64,000 bases of DNA from GCA-2720865 sp047630275. GTDB taxonomy: Bacteria; Bdellovibrionota; Bacteriovoracia; Bacteriovoracales; Bacteriovoracaceae. The DNA lies in contig JBLHVN010000003.1 of assembly GCA_047630275.1 (NCBI GenBank), positions 186,001 through 250,000 of the forward strand, in the 5' to 3' direction. Shown here piece after piece: positions 18,227 through 27,766 of this stretch. A program made the position numbers and the translations under genes. The notes beneath the pieces are model-generated. The model was not told the DNA's origin, made no database searches, and was given only the letters and a program-made list of their open reading frames with translations. The stretch's first letter is position 1, and every line of letters begins with the position of its first letter.

Positions 18227-19311
18227 AAGTTATACAGCTCTTTTTCCCTGGGCCCATGGGTGGAGCCGAAAAGGTTCTTCTCAGTGGAGTAAAGGCCCTT
18301 CAAGATAATGGTTTTGAAACTGAGATCTGGGTCGTTCAAGAAAACCGTGTCCCCTACTGTGCGGATGACTTTCTCACTGAGGCTAACGAGCTTGGTCTTA
18401 AGACGAAGGCCTTCACTTGTTATTCAGTCTTTGATCGAAAGTTAAAAAAGGGCCTAACTAAAAAACTCTTAGCTGAAAAACCAGACATCGTTCATGCCCA
18501 CGGTTTTAAGGCCGCACTTTATGGTCATCTTTGTACACCTAAGATGGCCCGCTTGATCATAACTCATCACGGAATAACCAGTCATACCCTTAAAGTTAAG
18601 ATCTATGAGGCTATTGAGAAATGGACGATGAAAAAGGCTTTTAAGGTAATTGCCGTCTCTGAAATGATGAGGATAGACCTTGAAAGACGAGGGGTCCCTG
18701 CCAGCAAGATTAGAGTTGTTGAAAACTTGCTTTCTATGGAGGTGAGACCCCGCGAAATTCCAAGAAACAAAGAGTTAAATTTAGTCTACGTAGGAAGGCT
18801 TAGCTTAGAAAAAGGCGTTCATACTTTATTGTTGGCCCTATCAAAACTTCCCAAACTTATCCCCTTCAAATTAGTAGTGGTAGGAGATGGAAGAGAAAAA
18901 GAGAAGTTAATCCTTCAGGCAAAGGAACTTGGTATCGAGAGCTCTGTTGAGTTTGTCGGGTTTCAAAGAGATGTTAAGAAGTTTCTCATCCCTGCTGATG
19001 CACTAGCTATTCCTTCACTTAGAGAAGGACTCCCCATGACTCTTATAGAGGCCTGCTGTATGGGACTCCCTATAATAGGCTCTAGAGTGGGAGGAATCCC
19101 TCTTCTTGTTGAAGATAAGAAGAATGGAATCCTTTTTAAATCTGAAGATGCTGATGATCTTAAGAAATGTTTAGCTGAGCTTGACGATGATAAGAACCAA
19201 TACTTAAACCGAGCAAAAGAGATGAGTTCTTCGTTTTTAAAAAGATATAGCCCTCATAAATGGGCTGAGAACACCCTAGAGGTTTATAAAAGTTGTTTAA
19301 GCCAAGTATAA
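18223..19311 (+). CDS. Glycosyltransferase family 4
   Basis: 362 residues, GT-B fold. The acceptor domain begins KVIQLFFPGPMGGAEKVLL; HAHGFKAALYGHL follows. The donor domain has LVYVGRLSLEKGVHTLLLAL and IPSLREGLPMTLIEACCMGLPIIGSRVGGIPLLV (EX7E). Probable role: adding a sugar to the growing repeat unit. It closes the three-gene plus-strand operon and overlaps the convergent GT gene by 28 bases, so no separate terminator space exists between them. Confidence 0.92.
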   Translation: MKVIQLFFPGPMGGAEKVLLSGVKALQDNGFETEIWVVQENRVPYCADDFLTEANELGLKTKAFTCYSVFDRKLKKGLTKKLLAEKPDIVHAHGFKAALYGHLCTPKMARLIITHHGITSHTLKVKIYEAIEKWTMKKAFKVIAVSEMMRIDLERRGVPASKIRVVENLLSMEVRPREIPRNKELNLVYVGRLSLEKGVHTLLLALSKLPKLIPFKLVVVGDGREKEKLILQAKELGIESSVEFVGFQRDVKKFLIPADALAIPSLREGLPMTLIEACCMGLPIIGSRVGGIPLLVEDKKNGILFKSEDADDLKKCLAELDDDKNQYLNRAKEMSSSFLKRYSPHKWAENTLEVYKSCLSQV

Positions 19312-20513
19312 AAGGTCAGGCCAACTTCACCTTCATCAAACTTATCAGCGATCCTGTTTCGATTTTCTTCAAAGTCTGATTCTATTGTTTTTAAAGTCCG
19401 TAAACTATTGAGAAGCTCAACCCACTCTTCCCGGGTCTCGGCCAGGAGAACCTTTGAATCATCAAGATCAGCCCCTTGAATCCCCATCTTTGTGGTTATT
19501 ATGGGGCGCCCTTTAGCGTAGGTCTCAATAACCTTAATCCTAGTTCCAGAGCCATAGCGCATAGGAATAAGAGTGAACTCTGCAGGTCCATAAGCATCAT
19601 CAATATCATCAATAAAGCCTTTTATAAGAAGGCCTTTCATTCCTCTATAGGCCTCAAGCCAGGTGCCATTTCCACTACCAACTACTTGTAGTTCAAAACT
19701 TGGATTGCTTTGAACCACTTCGGCCCAAACATTCTCTAAGAACCATTTAAGCCCATCTTTATTAGGAGGCCAATCAAGCTTTCCTACAAAGAGAAAACGC
19801 CCTTTGATAACAGCTTCCTTAGAAAGAGGGTTATTAAAGTCTAGACCTAGTGGAGCAAGGGTCAAATCAGTCTTAGGAGCTATCTTTTTAATTTCTTCTA
19901 AGTCTTCTTGGCTAATGGCCGCTATGGCCGAGACCTCTTCTAAGCACTTATTCTCAAATTGGCGAACAAGATGTGCTTGGAACTTTAAGAGCAGCTTAAA
20001 CGGAAGAAAAGACTCTTCTGTTGCCGCTTTATACCAGAGCTCTTGCTCAAAATTATGCTCGCGAAGTACGACTCTTTTAACTTCTGAAGGCCAGTTGAAT
20101 TTCTTACCATCATAAAAGCAAGCTGCTAAATGTAGGGCATCTAGGACTAGGATGTCATAAGATTTACCGGCTAATTCTTTTCTAACTAAGGAGCGAACCT
20201 TATGGCCACTAAAGCTTGAAATGGTGAGAGGAGTTAAGGGTGATAAGAGAAAGTTCTTTAGGAAGTTTAGAAGCCTTGGTAGCTTCTTACTTGGATAGCT
20301 TCTTTCTATTCTTGAAACAGAGCCAACTTTCCAAGCGCTTTTAAGCTCTTCAATATTATAGGATTCGCCTTCAGGGTGGACAAAAAGGCAATCCACCTCT
20401 GCACCGGCCCTGACTGTATTCTTTAATAGGCGGTCCGTAGCAACCCTAGCCCCATCAGTCGCAGGGAGGGTCCACTTAGGGATCATCCAAAGTATATTAA
20501 GTTCTTTTTCCAC
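19284..20513 (-). CDS. Glycosyltransferase (GT4-like)
   Basis: 409 residues. The N-terminus LNILWMIPKWTLPATDGARVATDRLL and the C-terminal donor site LIPMRYGSGTRIKVIETYAKGRPIITTKMGIQGAD place it in the GT4-related group often annotated as glycosyltransferase 'RfaB-like' or sugar transferase of the PEP-CTERM/Wbu type. It starts with GTG (TTGTGG context, weak ribosome site) 3 bases after the GT2 stop, so it is the last gene of the minus-strand chain 24806-19284. The transferred sugar is unknown. Confidence 0.88.
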   Translation of the reverse strand: MEKELNILWMIPKWTLPATDGARVATDRLLKNTVRAGAEVDCLFVHPEGESYNIEELKSAWKVGSVSRIERSYPSKKLPRLLNFLKNFLLSPLTPLTISSFSGHKVRSLVRKELAGKSYDILVLDALHLAACFYDGKKFNWPSEVKRVVLREHNFEQELWYKAATEESFLPFKLLLKFQAHLVRQFENKCLEEVSAIAAISQEDLEEIKKIAPKTDLTLAPLGLDFNNPLSKEAVIKGRFLFVGKLDWPPNKDGLKWFLENVWAEVVQSNPSFELQVVGSGNGTWLEAYRGMKGLLIKGFIDDIDDAYGPAEFTLIPMRYGSGTRIKVIETYAKGRPIITTKMGIQGADLDDSKVLLAETREEWVELLNSLRTLKTIESDFEENRNRIADKFDEGEVGLTFYTWLKQLL

Positions 20514-20516
20514 AAT

Positions 20517-21668
20517 CTATCTTTTAGTTTCCCAAGTCGCCTCAAGAGAACTGGTTAAGGTCTTCATTAGAGCCATCAATGCCGCAGAGTTAACCACGAT
20601 AAAGTACAAAGGTATTCCAAGGATTTTATTGTGAATCCCAAGTTGCTCAAAGACAAGGGCCATTAAGGCAGTTAAATAAAATCCTAATTGTAAGATAAAG
20701 AGCATGCCTAAAAAGACATTGCTTGAGTCATTTGAAATCCCAAGGCAGGTGACTAGAAAGAGAAGGCATCCAAAAACAGGAATAAGCCACCTTAGAACTT
20801 TATGACTAATAAGTTGCAATGCCGGAACCGGAAATTTAAAAGGATTTAGTATCTTTTTAGCAAAAAGCATTCCCGTCATTCCACCGCGGATAACCCGCAC
20901 CCGCATATGCCATTCACTTTGAGTCTTTGTAGTGGTCTCTTCATAACATACTGCCTCTTCTTCAAAGACCACGCGGAATCCTTTTTGAACAAACATCAAG
21001 GGCTCTGTGAAGTCTTCAATGATATTTGCAGGAAGAGAAGTATAGTAGGCCCGCCTAAAGGCGGTCATACACCCAAGGGATCCGGTTAAGGTTCCCATAT
21101 AGGTTTGAGCGCGCTTAATGGCGCATTCATATTTCCAGTAGAGGGTCTGACCCGCTCCCATCTTTGTTTCACCTTTATCTTGATACTTTAAATGACCCGA
21201 AACCATACCAACTTCAGGATCTGCAAAGTTTCTTATAAGCATTTCAATGGCATTTGCTTCAAAGACAGTTGTTCCATCACTAAAGACGATAATTTCTTCT
21301 TCTACTTGAGACACGGCCACGTTACGGGCTTCAGTCTTTCCAACTCTTCCTTCAACGCGGATAAGTTCGACACCCTTATCTGAATATGAAGCTGTGATTT
21401 CATCAGTCTTATCTGTTGAGCCATCACTAACCACTATGATCCTTAAGAGTTCTTTTGGATAGGTAAGTTCAAGAGAGTTTTCTATCTTATCTTTAATTCC
21501 CGCTTCTTCATTATAGGCCGCAATCATAAGGGCAACCCTAGGCCTGATATCTTTTTTTATAACTTTCTTATTTCGAATTTTTCCTAGGATCAAAACCAGT
21601 ATCATATAACCAAAGTAAGTATAAAAGATCAGTCCTAAGATTAGAGCCGCTATGATAGTCAAGCTCAT
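20517..21668 (-). CDS. Membrane glycosyltransferase family 2
   Basis: 383 residues: an N-terminal membrane helix (~5-27), a cytoplasmic GT-A domain (VALMIAAYNEEAGIKDKIENSL, VVSDGSTDKTDEI, VFSDGTTVFE with the DxD-like site, EDFTEPLMFVQKGF), the RVRVIRGG motif in place of QxxRW, and three to four C-terminal helices (~290-375). This is the layout of processive or poly-prenyl-linked GT2 enzymes in polysaccharide synthesis. The start overlaps the wzy-like stop by 4 bases. It could either add a sugar to the repeat unit or polymerise a second polymer; a Wzy in the operon favours the first. Confidence 0.9.
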   Translation of the reverse strand: MSLTIIAALILGLIFYTYFGYMILVLILGKIRNKKVIKKDIRPRVALMIAAYNEEAGIKDKIENSLELTYPKELLRIIVVSDGSTDKTDEITASYSDKGVELIRVEGRVGKTEARNVAVSQVEEEIIVFSDGTTVFEANAIEMLIRNFADPEVGMVSGHLKYQDKGETKMGAGQTLYWKYECAIKRAQTYMGTLTGSLGCMTAFRRAYYTSLPANIIEDFTEPLMFVQKGFRVVFEEEAVCYEETTTKTQSEWHMRVRVIRGGMTGMLFAKKILNPFKFPVPALQLISHKVLRWLIPVFGCLLFLVTCLGISNDSSNVFLGMLFILQLGFYLTALMALVFEQLGIHNKILGIPLYFIVVNSAALMALMKTLTSSLEATWETKR

Positions 21669-23128
21669 GCCAGCAACCTGTCAAAGCTTGGCATTCTCTT
21701 TGGTAAGGCTTTAGGTTCGGGCTGCTTTAACATATGATGCTGAGTAATGGTTAAGGCTAAAAGAATAGGTCCGTATAATAAATAAGCGTGGGATAAGAAA
21801 GTAATGGTAATCCCATACCCCACTAAAGAGATAAGATATTCAGGGGATTTTTTTCTAATCATAAAGCCACAATAAAGACCATAGCCCCAAAGACTTAAGT
21901 ATAAAGCAAAGGCTATCACTCCCCCTTCAGAGAGGACTTGAAGCCAAGCAGAGTGAACTTCCCTATGACCGGCTTCAGAACCAGTTTCTCCATCGATGGC
22001 GTACTCACTAAAGTGTTCATGAAAGCCCCAAAAACCGACTCCAAATAAAGGGTTTCTTATGCCCATATTAATGCCCGCTTTCCAGTAAATCACTCTATTT
22101 CCCGTTGACCCTTCAAGATCACTTGAAGACCTGCTTAATTTACCCATGACCAGGATTCCACCTAAAAAGGTCATTAGCAATACGAGGATGATGCTCTTTC
22201 TAGACTTCAATTTAGTGAAGAAAAAAGTCCCAATCAGACCTGCTAGACCAAGAACAGCCCCTCTTGATTGGGCCCCCATAATTAAGGCTCCCATACCAGC
22301 AACTGCTATTACAGCGGCTATATAGTTAAGGGGTCTAAGCTTAGAATTTAAGATAAAATAAGCGGTAAAGGGAATGGCCAAGATAAAGATGGCCGCAATA
22401 TCATTTGAATTTTCAAGGATACCAACACTAACGAGCCTCTCCTGGGCGTCTCCGAGAGTTCCTTTATCTTGAAGGTAAGTCTTAAAGAAACTGATCACGG
22501 ATTTTTCTAAAATAGCAGAAACCAAAGCTATCTTCGTTGGTAAGATATCAGAGGCTCTTTCAATTCCGTTTTGAATCAAGATAAAGAGGATTACCCCTTT
22601 GGTAAAGATCTCGTTATACATAGATAAGGCGTCAGCTTGATGACTGGCAAAAAAGGCTGAGAGAAACATCCATAGAGCAAAGAGGATAAAAAAGAAGGTT
22701 CCAAAGTTAAACCTAAAATAGAATTGCCTATTGAGTAGTTTATGACCGACTAAGGAAAGCATAACGAGGTATGAGATATCCCTAGGCATAGAGCTCATCA
22801 TTTGATTATCATAAGTCTCCCATGGTCTTGAAAGAAGAATATATACAAAGAGCCCCACTGCATACTTAGGCCTATAAACACTTAGCCCGATGAGTCCCGC
22901 GAAACTGATGGCCATAAAGACCCCTTCAATTCCCCAAAAAGATAAAAGATAGAAAAAGCTACCAATAGTGATACCGCTTAAGATAAGGGCCATTTCAACC
23001 ATCTTTTTGCGGGTTTTATTTCTTGAGATAGTTCCGAGGTCGTGAAAAAGACAGGCCCCAAAACCTAGAAGAGTTAGGCAAAAGAAGAACTGATGTAATT
23101 CAATGGTTAAGAGCTTAACTTCTTCCAT
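21665..23128 (-). CDS. O-antigen polymerase/ligase family protein (Wzy-like)
   Basis: 487 residues with about 11-12 membrane segments. The periplasmic loop region GVGFWGFHEHFSEYAIDGETGSEAGHREVHSAWLQVLSEGGV (about residues 365-405) is the O-antigen ligase/polymerase (Wzy_C) signature: HS-WLQ-L-E-G. In an operon with Wzz-like and CpsD-like genes upstream and GTs downstream, polymerase is more likely than WaaL ligase. Spacing to the Wzz-like stop is 2 bases, so translation is coupled. Confidence 0.85.
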   Translation of the reverse strand: MEEVKLLTIELHQFFFCLTLLGFGACLFHDLGTISRNKTRKKMVEMALILSGITIGSFFYLLSFWGIEGVFMAISFAGLIGLSVYRPKYAVGLFVYILLSRPWETYDNQMMSSMPRDISYLVMLSLVGHKLLNRQFYFRFNFGTFFFILFALWMFLSAFFASHQADALSMYNEIFTKGVILFILIQNGIERASDILPTKIALVSAILEKSVISFFKTYLQDKGTLGDAQERLVSVGILENSNDIAAIFILAIPFTAYFILNSKLRPLNYIAAVIAVAGMGALIMGAQSRGAVLGLAGLIGTFFFTKLKSRKSIILVLLMTFLGGILVMGKLSRSSSDLEGSTGNRVIYWKAGINMGIRNPLFGVGFWGFHEHFSEYAIDGETGSEAGHREVHSAWLQVLSEGGVIAFALYLSLWGYGLYCGFMIRKKSPEYLISLVGYGITITFLSHAYLLYGPILLALTITQHHMLKQPEPKALPKRMPSFDRLLA

Positions 23129-23130
23129 TT

Positions 23131-24294
23131 TTAATGGACCCTTGCTTCCTTATTATCTTCTACCTGAGCAACAGCGCCACTTACAACTTCGTTCTTGATA
23201 AGAGGTAGAACCCCTAGAACTAAAGCTCCATATTCTTCTGCCTCAGCAAGAAGCTGCTCTTCTCTATTTGGTGCCATCACTTCATTAAAAAAGACAAAGA
23301 TAAAGGCAAAGAGAACTCCTAAGATAAGTCCGATTGCTGCAAACAACCTCTTTTTAGGGGAGATCGGAGATATAGGTAGTGAAGGCTGCTTAGTGATACC
23401 AATATAAGATTCAAGGGATCTTTTCTCAACTTCTAAGGCTATTGTGAAGTCATGATACTTTGTATAAAACTTCGCCGATAGCTGCTCTACAGTATTTTTA
23501 TCACTTGTAAAAGCAAGTTGAGTGTCTGAAGAAATAAACCCAGAACCTTTATTTTCAAACTCACTAAGCCAATTCTTAATGACACTTCTTCTACTCTTTA
23601 AAGAAACCACTTTAGGATGATTCTGATTAAACTGTTTTGTGAGAGCTGCGATATTTGAATTTAGCTTCTCAAGTTCAGATTTTAAAACATCTGGGTTTTT
23701 AGAGGCTAAGGCATTACTACTATCAGACTTTGAAATATTCTGAGCGGCATTAAAGGACTGGAGCCTCTTAACCATGATCTCTTTGACCATCTCAATAGTA
23801 TCAATTCTTGTTTTAATAAAATGACCTTTAACAAGGTCAAGAGTTTTTTCAACTACTTTTTTAGCGATAAACGGATCTGTATGAATAAAAGAGATCTTAT
23901 AAGATTGACCACCTGTAGAGAAATAAGAGAACCGGTCTCTTAGGAATTGTCTTTGGACCGCAAGCTCGCGCTCAACTAGGTCTTTAGAATAAATTCCATA
24001 CTCAAAGGCAACTGAGTCAATATAATCGTCGCTAATAGCTTCTTTGATCATTGAGTCAATAGTAAATCTCATCTCAGGAATTTGATAAACTCCAGGGATG
24101 ATCTCAGAGATCAATGGATTTTTAAAATACTTTGAATAAACATTGATTTCAAAGTCAGCCTTATACTTCTTCTCCATCCAGAAAGTTAACTGAACAGAAA
24201 ATGCCGCGGTTAAAAAAACCGTGGCGACAATAGCTTTTTTATATTTTAAAATAATATTGATTAAGTCTTTAATTGCTACTTTATCAGTTCCCAT
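23131..24294 (-). CDS. Wzz-like chain-length determinant (no kinase domain)
   Basis: 387 residues with membrane helices at ~20-36 and ~318-336 and a mostly helical periplasmic part of ~280 residues between them, typical of polysaccharide co-polymerases that set chain length with Wzy. The second helix is preceded by PISPISPKKRLFAAIGLILG, the Pro-rich motif of Wzz/Wzc proteins. The short cytoplasmic tail carries no ATPase; that function is on the separate 169-residue gene 2 bases upstream, the split arrangement of CpsC/CpsD. Confidence 0.9.
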   Translation of the reverse strand: MGTDKVAIKDLINIILKYKKAIVATVFLTAAFSVQLTFWMEKKYKADFEINVYSKYFKNPLISEIIPGVYQIPEMRFTIDSMIKEAISDDYIDSVAFEYGIYSKDLVERELAVQRQFLRDRFSYFSTGGQSYKISFIHTDPFIAKKVVEKTLDLVKGHFIKTRIDTIEMVKEIMVKRLQSFNAAQNISKSDSSNALASKNPDVLKSELEKLNSNIAALTKQFNQNHPKVVSLKSRRSVIKNWLSEFENKGSGFISSDTQLAFTSDKNTVEQLSAKFYTKYHDFTIALEVEKRSLESYIGITKQPSLPISPISPKKRLFAAIGLILGVLFAFIFVFFNEVMAPNREEQLLAEAEEYGALVLGVLPLIKNEVVSGAVAQVEDNKEARVH

Positions 24295-24296
24295 GA

Positions 24297-24806
24297 CTAG
24301 GCCTCGTTATATACAATTCCGATTACTGGAATTTCTTTATCTAGGATTTCTTCCGTTACTGGCTTTCTTTTACTACCCACTGTACTCGATGATCGAACAA
24401 GGATAGCTCCATCTACAATGATCTTTGGAAGTCTAGTTTTCTCAGCTCGTTTTAAAGTAGAAGAGTCTACAAAAACAACATCGTAGTTCTTAGAAAGCTC
24501 AATCATATAGGCTTCTCGTTGTGCCTGTGATTCTTCTTTTTTAAGCCCCGTTAAAAAGGCAAAATCTTTTGACGAAAGGTTATCTATTCCCTCAATAGCA
24601 TTTGCTGATTGGTCGGTGATAAACAAAACCTTACGCTTGTAGATTTCACTAAGGAGTGGAAGACAATTCTCGGCGAAGGTTGATTTTCCTTCTCCTTGTT
24701 TATCAGAGGCTATCAAAACCCTTGATGCTCCACTTAACCTAAGTGAGTAATCGAGGTTCTTTACTAGTTCATGCACTGCGAGCGAGGCACTATCTTGTTG
24801 CTTCAT
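24297..24806 (-). CDS. CpsD/Wzc-like P-loop ATPase, short form
   Basis: 169 residues. The region RVLIASDKQGEGKSTFAENCLPLL (P-loop GEGKST at ~40) matches the bacterial tyrosine kinase CpsD/Wzc Walker A, and YDVVFVDSSTL (~115-125) the Walker B. The usual Walker A' line with a conserved Asp (vllvDxDlR) is only ITDQSANAI here, and the C-terminal tyrosine cluster that becomes phosphorylated is missing. It is 50-60 residues shorter than CpsD. It is the first gene of the minus-strand chain (24806 to 19284), with GGGATGG upstream of the ATG. It probably still controls chain length through the Wzz-like partner, but autokinase activity is doubtful. Confidence 0.8.
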   Translation of the reverse strand: MKQQDSASLAVHELVKNLDYSLRLSGASRVLIASDKQGEGKSTFAENCLPLLSEIYKRKVLFITDQSANAIEGIDNLSSKDFAFLTGLKKEESQAQREAYMIELSKNYDVVFVDSSTLKRAEKTRLPKIIVDGAILVRSSSTVGSKRKPVTEEILDKEIPVIGIVYNEA

Positions 24807-24906
24807 TTTTAAACCATCCCTTTATTATTATTAACGCATTATCCCATTCTTATGCGATCCAATATAGGTCTGTTGTAAAAACTATAGCCCTCCATAAAAT
24901 AAAAAA

Positions 24907-24923
24907 AGGCCCCGAAAAGGGGC
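24907..24923 (-). terminator. Intrinsic terminator after the TolC/secreted-protein operon
   Basis: Six-bp stem GGCCCC/GGGGCC with a 5-base loop; on the minus strand it is followed by TTTTTTT. It lies ~30 bases past the stop at 24953, separating that operon from the polysaccharide genes. Confidence 0.9.
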
Positions 24924-24952
24924 CTTTGATATGTAATTTCTAGTACTTAGAC

Positions 24953-26221
24953 TTATTTAAGAGGAGCAAACTTAGCTTGAGTGGCTGTTCCGTTCTTTGT
25001 ATTGAAAGCAAACCCATTCCAGTTGATACCTTCTTCAGTCTCTCTAAGAGAGAGTGAAAGCTTAAGTTTTTCACCATTAGTCAGTGATAAAACTCCACTC
25101 TTAGGAAAGAACTTACCTTGAAAATGAACAAGAAGAACTCCGTTAGTTGATCTAAAAGTCGCCGAGTAAACATCTTTCTTGAAAGTCTTAATCTTAAGGC
25201 TTCCCTTAACTCCAGCTAGCTCACCTTTAAGTGATCCTAAGATATCAGCTTCAGATAGTTCATAAGGAGTTTGACCTGAGAAAACCTGATTGGTTGAGAC
25301 ATCTTGCTTTCCAGCAAAGTTAATTACGGGAGAATCAGTCTTTTCAATCTTTCCAACTATAGTTCTAGTAGTTCTATCAAGTGTAAACTCGAAAGTATTG
25401 GCCACACTTGTATTACTTAGAAAACGACCTTGAACAGTATTTCCAACAATTTCAGCATGGGTATAAGTATAAACCGTATGTTGAAACTTAGTGTTGATAA
25501 AAGTCACAATTAAGTTGTCACTGCTTGAAGACTCAAGAACAGTTACTTTATCAAATCCAAAGAAACCTTCTTCAAGATTAGACTCATCAATTTCTACTGA
25601 ATAAAGTCCTTCGTGAGCAGGATCAAGAGCGGTTAACTTTACAGTTACCGTTGAAACAAGATCAGTTGCTGATCTACCAACCCATGCTTCGTCTCCAAGC
25701 TCAGTTGAAATCTCTCTGGCCATGATACCAAAAGCAACAAGTTCTTCTAATTCTGAGATTGTTTCGATTGTTTTTGCTTTTGAAGACCAATAACCGATCA
25801 TAGCAAATCTTGAGTTTTGACCTGAAAGCTCTTTATAATATCCAGCAAGCTTATCAGCATCAACGTCTGAGTTCTTTGAAAGAGCTGAGACAATTTCATC
25901 TTTTAGATCATAGATTGATCTTAATACCCAGTCAGTATCACCTAGTTCTACATAAACAGGTGCCATAGCAACTGAAGCAGCATATAGGTTTTCAAGGGCC
26001 TTAACATCAGTAGATTTACTATACTTATTCATTAAAGAAATAGCATAAGTACCACGTTTGTTATGATCTACTTTCTTTAGCTCCGCAATTGATTCAGCTA
26101 AATTACATACAGGAACTCCACAAACTTCGATACCGTCGTCTAATGGACCTGCCATACTTACATTTGTTAAAGCAGCGAAAGCGATTACACCTACAGCTAC
26201 TTTGTTTATCATTGTCATCAT
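24953..26221 (-). CDS. Secreted protein of unknown function
   Basis: 422 residues with a Sec signal (ending near NVSMA, residue 24). The first ~190 mature residues are helical with repeated conserved-looking segments: ELGDTDWVLRS at ~97 and ELGDEAWVGRS at ~174 are an internal duplication. The second half (~200-422) is beta-rich with alternating Thr/Ser/Val strands. Two cysteines (CGVPVC) near the N-terminus may form a disulfide. AGGAG precedes the ATG by 7 bases. It ends the operon of two TolC-like genes and is followed by the terminator at 24907-24923, so it may be a cargo or periplasmic partner; no family recognised. Confidence 0.7.
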   Translation of the reverse strand: MMTMINKVAVGVIAFAALTNVSMAGPLDDGIEVCGVPVCNLAESIAELKKVDHNKRGTYAISLMNKYSKSTDVKALENLYAASVAMAPVYVELGDTDWVLRSIYDLKDEIVSALSKNSDVDADKLAGYYKELSGQNSRFAMIGYWSSKAKTIETISELEELVAFGIMAREISTELGDEAWVGRSATDLVSTVTVKLTALDPAHEGLYSVEIDESNLEEGFFGFDKVTVLESSSSDNLIVTFINTKFQHTVYTYTHAEIVGNTVQGRFLSNTSVANTFEFTLDRTTRTIVGKIEKTDSPVINFAGKQDVSTNQVFSGQTPYELSEADILGSLKGELAGVKGSLKIKTFKKDVYSATFRSTNGVLLVHFQGKFFPKSGVLSLTNGEKLKLSLSLRETEEGINWNGFAFNTKNGTATQAKFAPLK

Positions 26222-26250
26222 TTCTTAACTCCTGAAATATATTATATTAA

Positions 26251-27744
26251 TTATTTAATTCTAAAATCTTTTCTAAGTAATTCACCGTTTTTGAAACGAA
26301 TAAGGGCCGTTCCATTAACTTCACCATAACTCTTCTTAACCTTGATCTTTTCTTTAAAGTTATTTTCGCTTCTATCAGATCTTGGCTGACCAAATCTTGA
26401 GTTATCAAAGGTATAACGAACACTAGAGATTTCATTTAAACTTAGACTATTTTCGTCAATGCTTAAATAAGCTCTACGTTTTGTTCTCTTAATCTTCAAA
26501 GAAACTTGCTCAGAAGTATAAGTGTTCTTAGTAACAGAACCTCTTACAATTCTTTCCATATCAGCTTTCTTTGCAAGTGTTTGGTAATGAACCATGACAG
26601 CACTTCTAAAGTCATTCATATAAACAAGTTGTGACTCAAGAAGTTCTTTTAGAGGAATATCACCAGCATCAAAGCTGAACATGTTTTGCTCTAAGTAGTT
26701 TCTTGTCCCAGCGAGGATTTCTTTCTCGCCTTCGAGGTACTCAAGACCATCTTCTAGTGATTCCTTACCAACACTAACTTGGTTAATAAGGTTTTCTCTC
26801 ACCATGTTTCTTCTTAGGATGGCCTCATCAACTTGAGATCCTGCGATTTGAACATTGGCCCAATAACCAAAACCAATTCCAGAAAAGCTAAGGATTGACC
26901 AAACAGTGGACTTCTTATTCTTTCTAGCAGCTTTAATCATATAGTTAGCAGCAATGATTTCATATGAACGCCATAAAGCAGCGTCAACCATTTCTTGAGA
27001 TTCCATTTGAAAGTCTTCAATATTAAGCATCTCTGATACTGGTTGAAGAACTAGCTTCTTCCCTTCTTCAGGCGTCTTCCCAAGCATTACGTTGAAGGCA
27101 GACTTTGTATAAAGGTGAAGTTGTTTAAATTCTAAGTACTCATCTCTAAGATCAAGAACTCTTCTTTCTAAATTTTCAAGATCATCTTGATTTGCCAGAC
27201 CAGCTTCAATTTCAATTTCAGTAGCTACCATTAAGTTTTCAAGTAGCTCTAACTCAAGTTCTACTGACTTAAGAAGGCCTTCTTCTTTAAGAAGAGAATA
27301 ATAAAGGCGGGCCACTTCATTTCTTAGGTTCTCTTTAAGAGCGTAAAGACTAAAACGTTGTGAGTCTCTAACAGCTTTTACTGATTGGACCTGGTACCAC
27401 TTAGTAGGTAAGCTCGCTACAAGCTCTACAAGGATAAGTGTTCCAAAAAGAGCATTGGCACTATAACCAAAGACAATCCCAGAGCCATAAGGAAAGAATC
27501 TTGATCTAGCGACCCAGATGTCTTTTTGGGCCTGGTAAAGCCTCTCATAAGCAACCTTAAGGTCACTATTTCTATCAATGACTAATCTATTTACTTCTTT
27601 TAAATCAATTGCATTCTCTTTTTGCTCTAGCACTTCATCTGCCCTATTAAGAAGGTTTAGATGAAGCCCCGTAAGTTCTGCAGTCATTGCTTGAAAAGCA
27701 AAGAGCAGCACTAGCATGGAGAATATTGTCTTTTTAATAAACAT
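26251..27744 (-). CDS. TolC-like outer-membrane protein with C-terminal extension
   Basis: 497 residues; Sec signal ~1-22. Residues ~30-395 are long amphipathic helices of the TolC type (KEVNRLVIDRNSDLKVAYERLYQAQKDIWVARSRFFP at the start, and LEYLEGEKEILAGTRNYLEQNMFSFDAGDIPLKELLESQLVY towards the end). After this comes a C-terminal ~95-residue beta-rich region (SSVRYTFDNSRFGQPRSDRSENNF..., INGTALIRFKNGE), not part of normal TolC. The same region ends the next gene upstream (27767-29200), so the two are paralogues. They form one operon with the secreted protein 24953-26221. No inner-membrane pump or HlyD gene lies next to them. Confidence 0.85.
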   Translation of the reverse strand: MFIKKTIFSMLVLLFAFQAMTAELTGLHLNLLNRADEVLEQKENAIDLKEVNRLVIDRNSDLKVAYERLYQAQKDIWVARSRFFPYGSGIVFGYSANALFGTLILVELVASLPTKWYQVQSVKAVRDSQRFSLYALKENLRNEVARLYYSLLKEEGLLKSVELELELLENLMVATEIEIEAGLANQDDLENLERRVLDLRDEYLEFKQLHLYTKSAFNVMLGKTPEEGKKLVLQPVSEMLNIEDFQMESQEMVDAALWRSYEIIAANYMIKAARKNKKSTVWSILSFSGIGFGYWANVQIAGSQVDEAILRRNMVRENLINQVSVGKESLEDGLEYLEGEKEILAGTRNYLEQNMFSFDAGDIPLKELLESQLVYMNDFRSAVMVHYQTLAKKADMERIVRGSVTKNTYTSEQVSLKIKRTKRRAYLSIDENSLSLNEISSVRYTFDNSRFGQPRSDRSENNFKEKIKVKKSYGEVNGTALIRFKNGELLRKDFRIK

Positions 27745-27766
27745 AACTACCTCTTTATGGTTCTAA

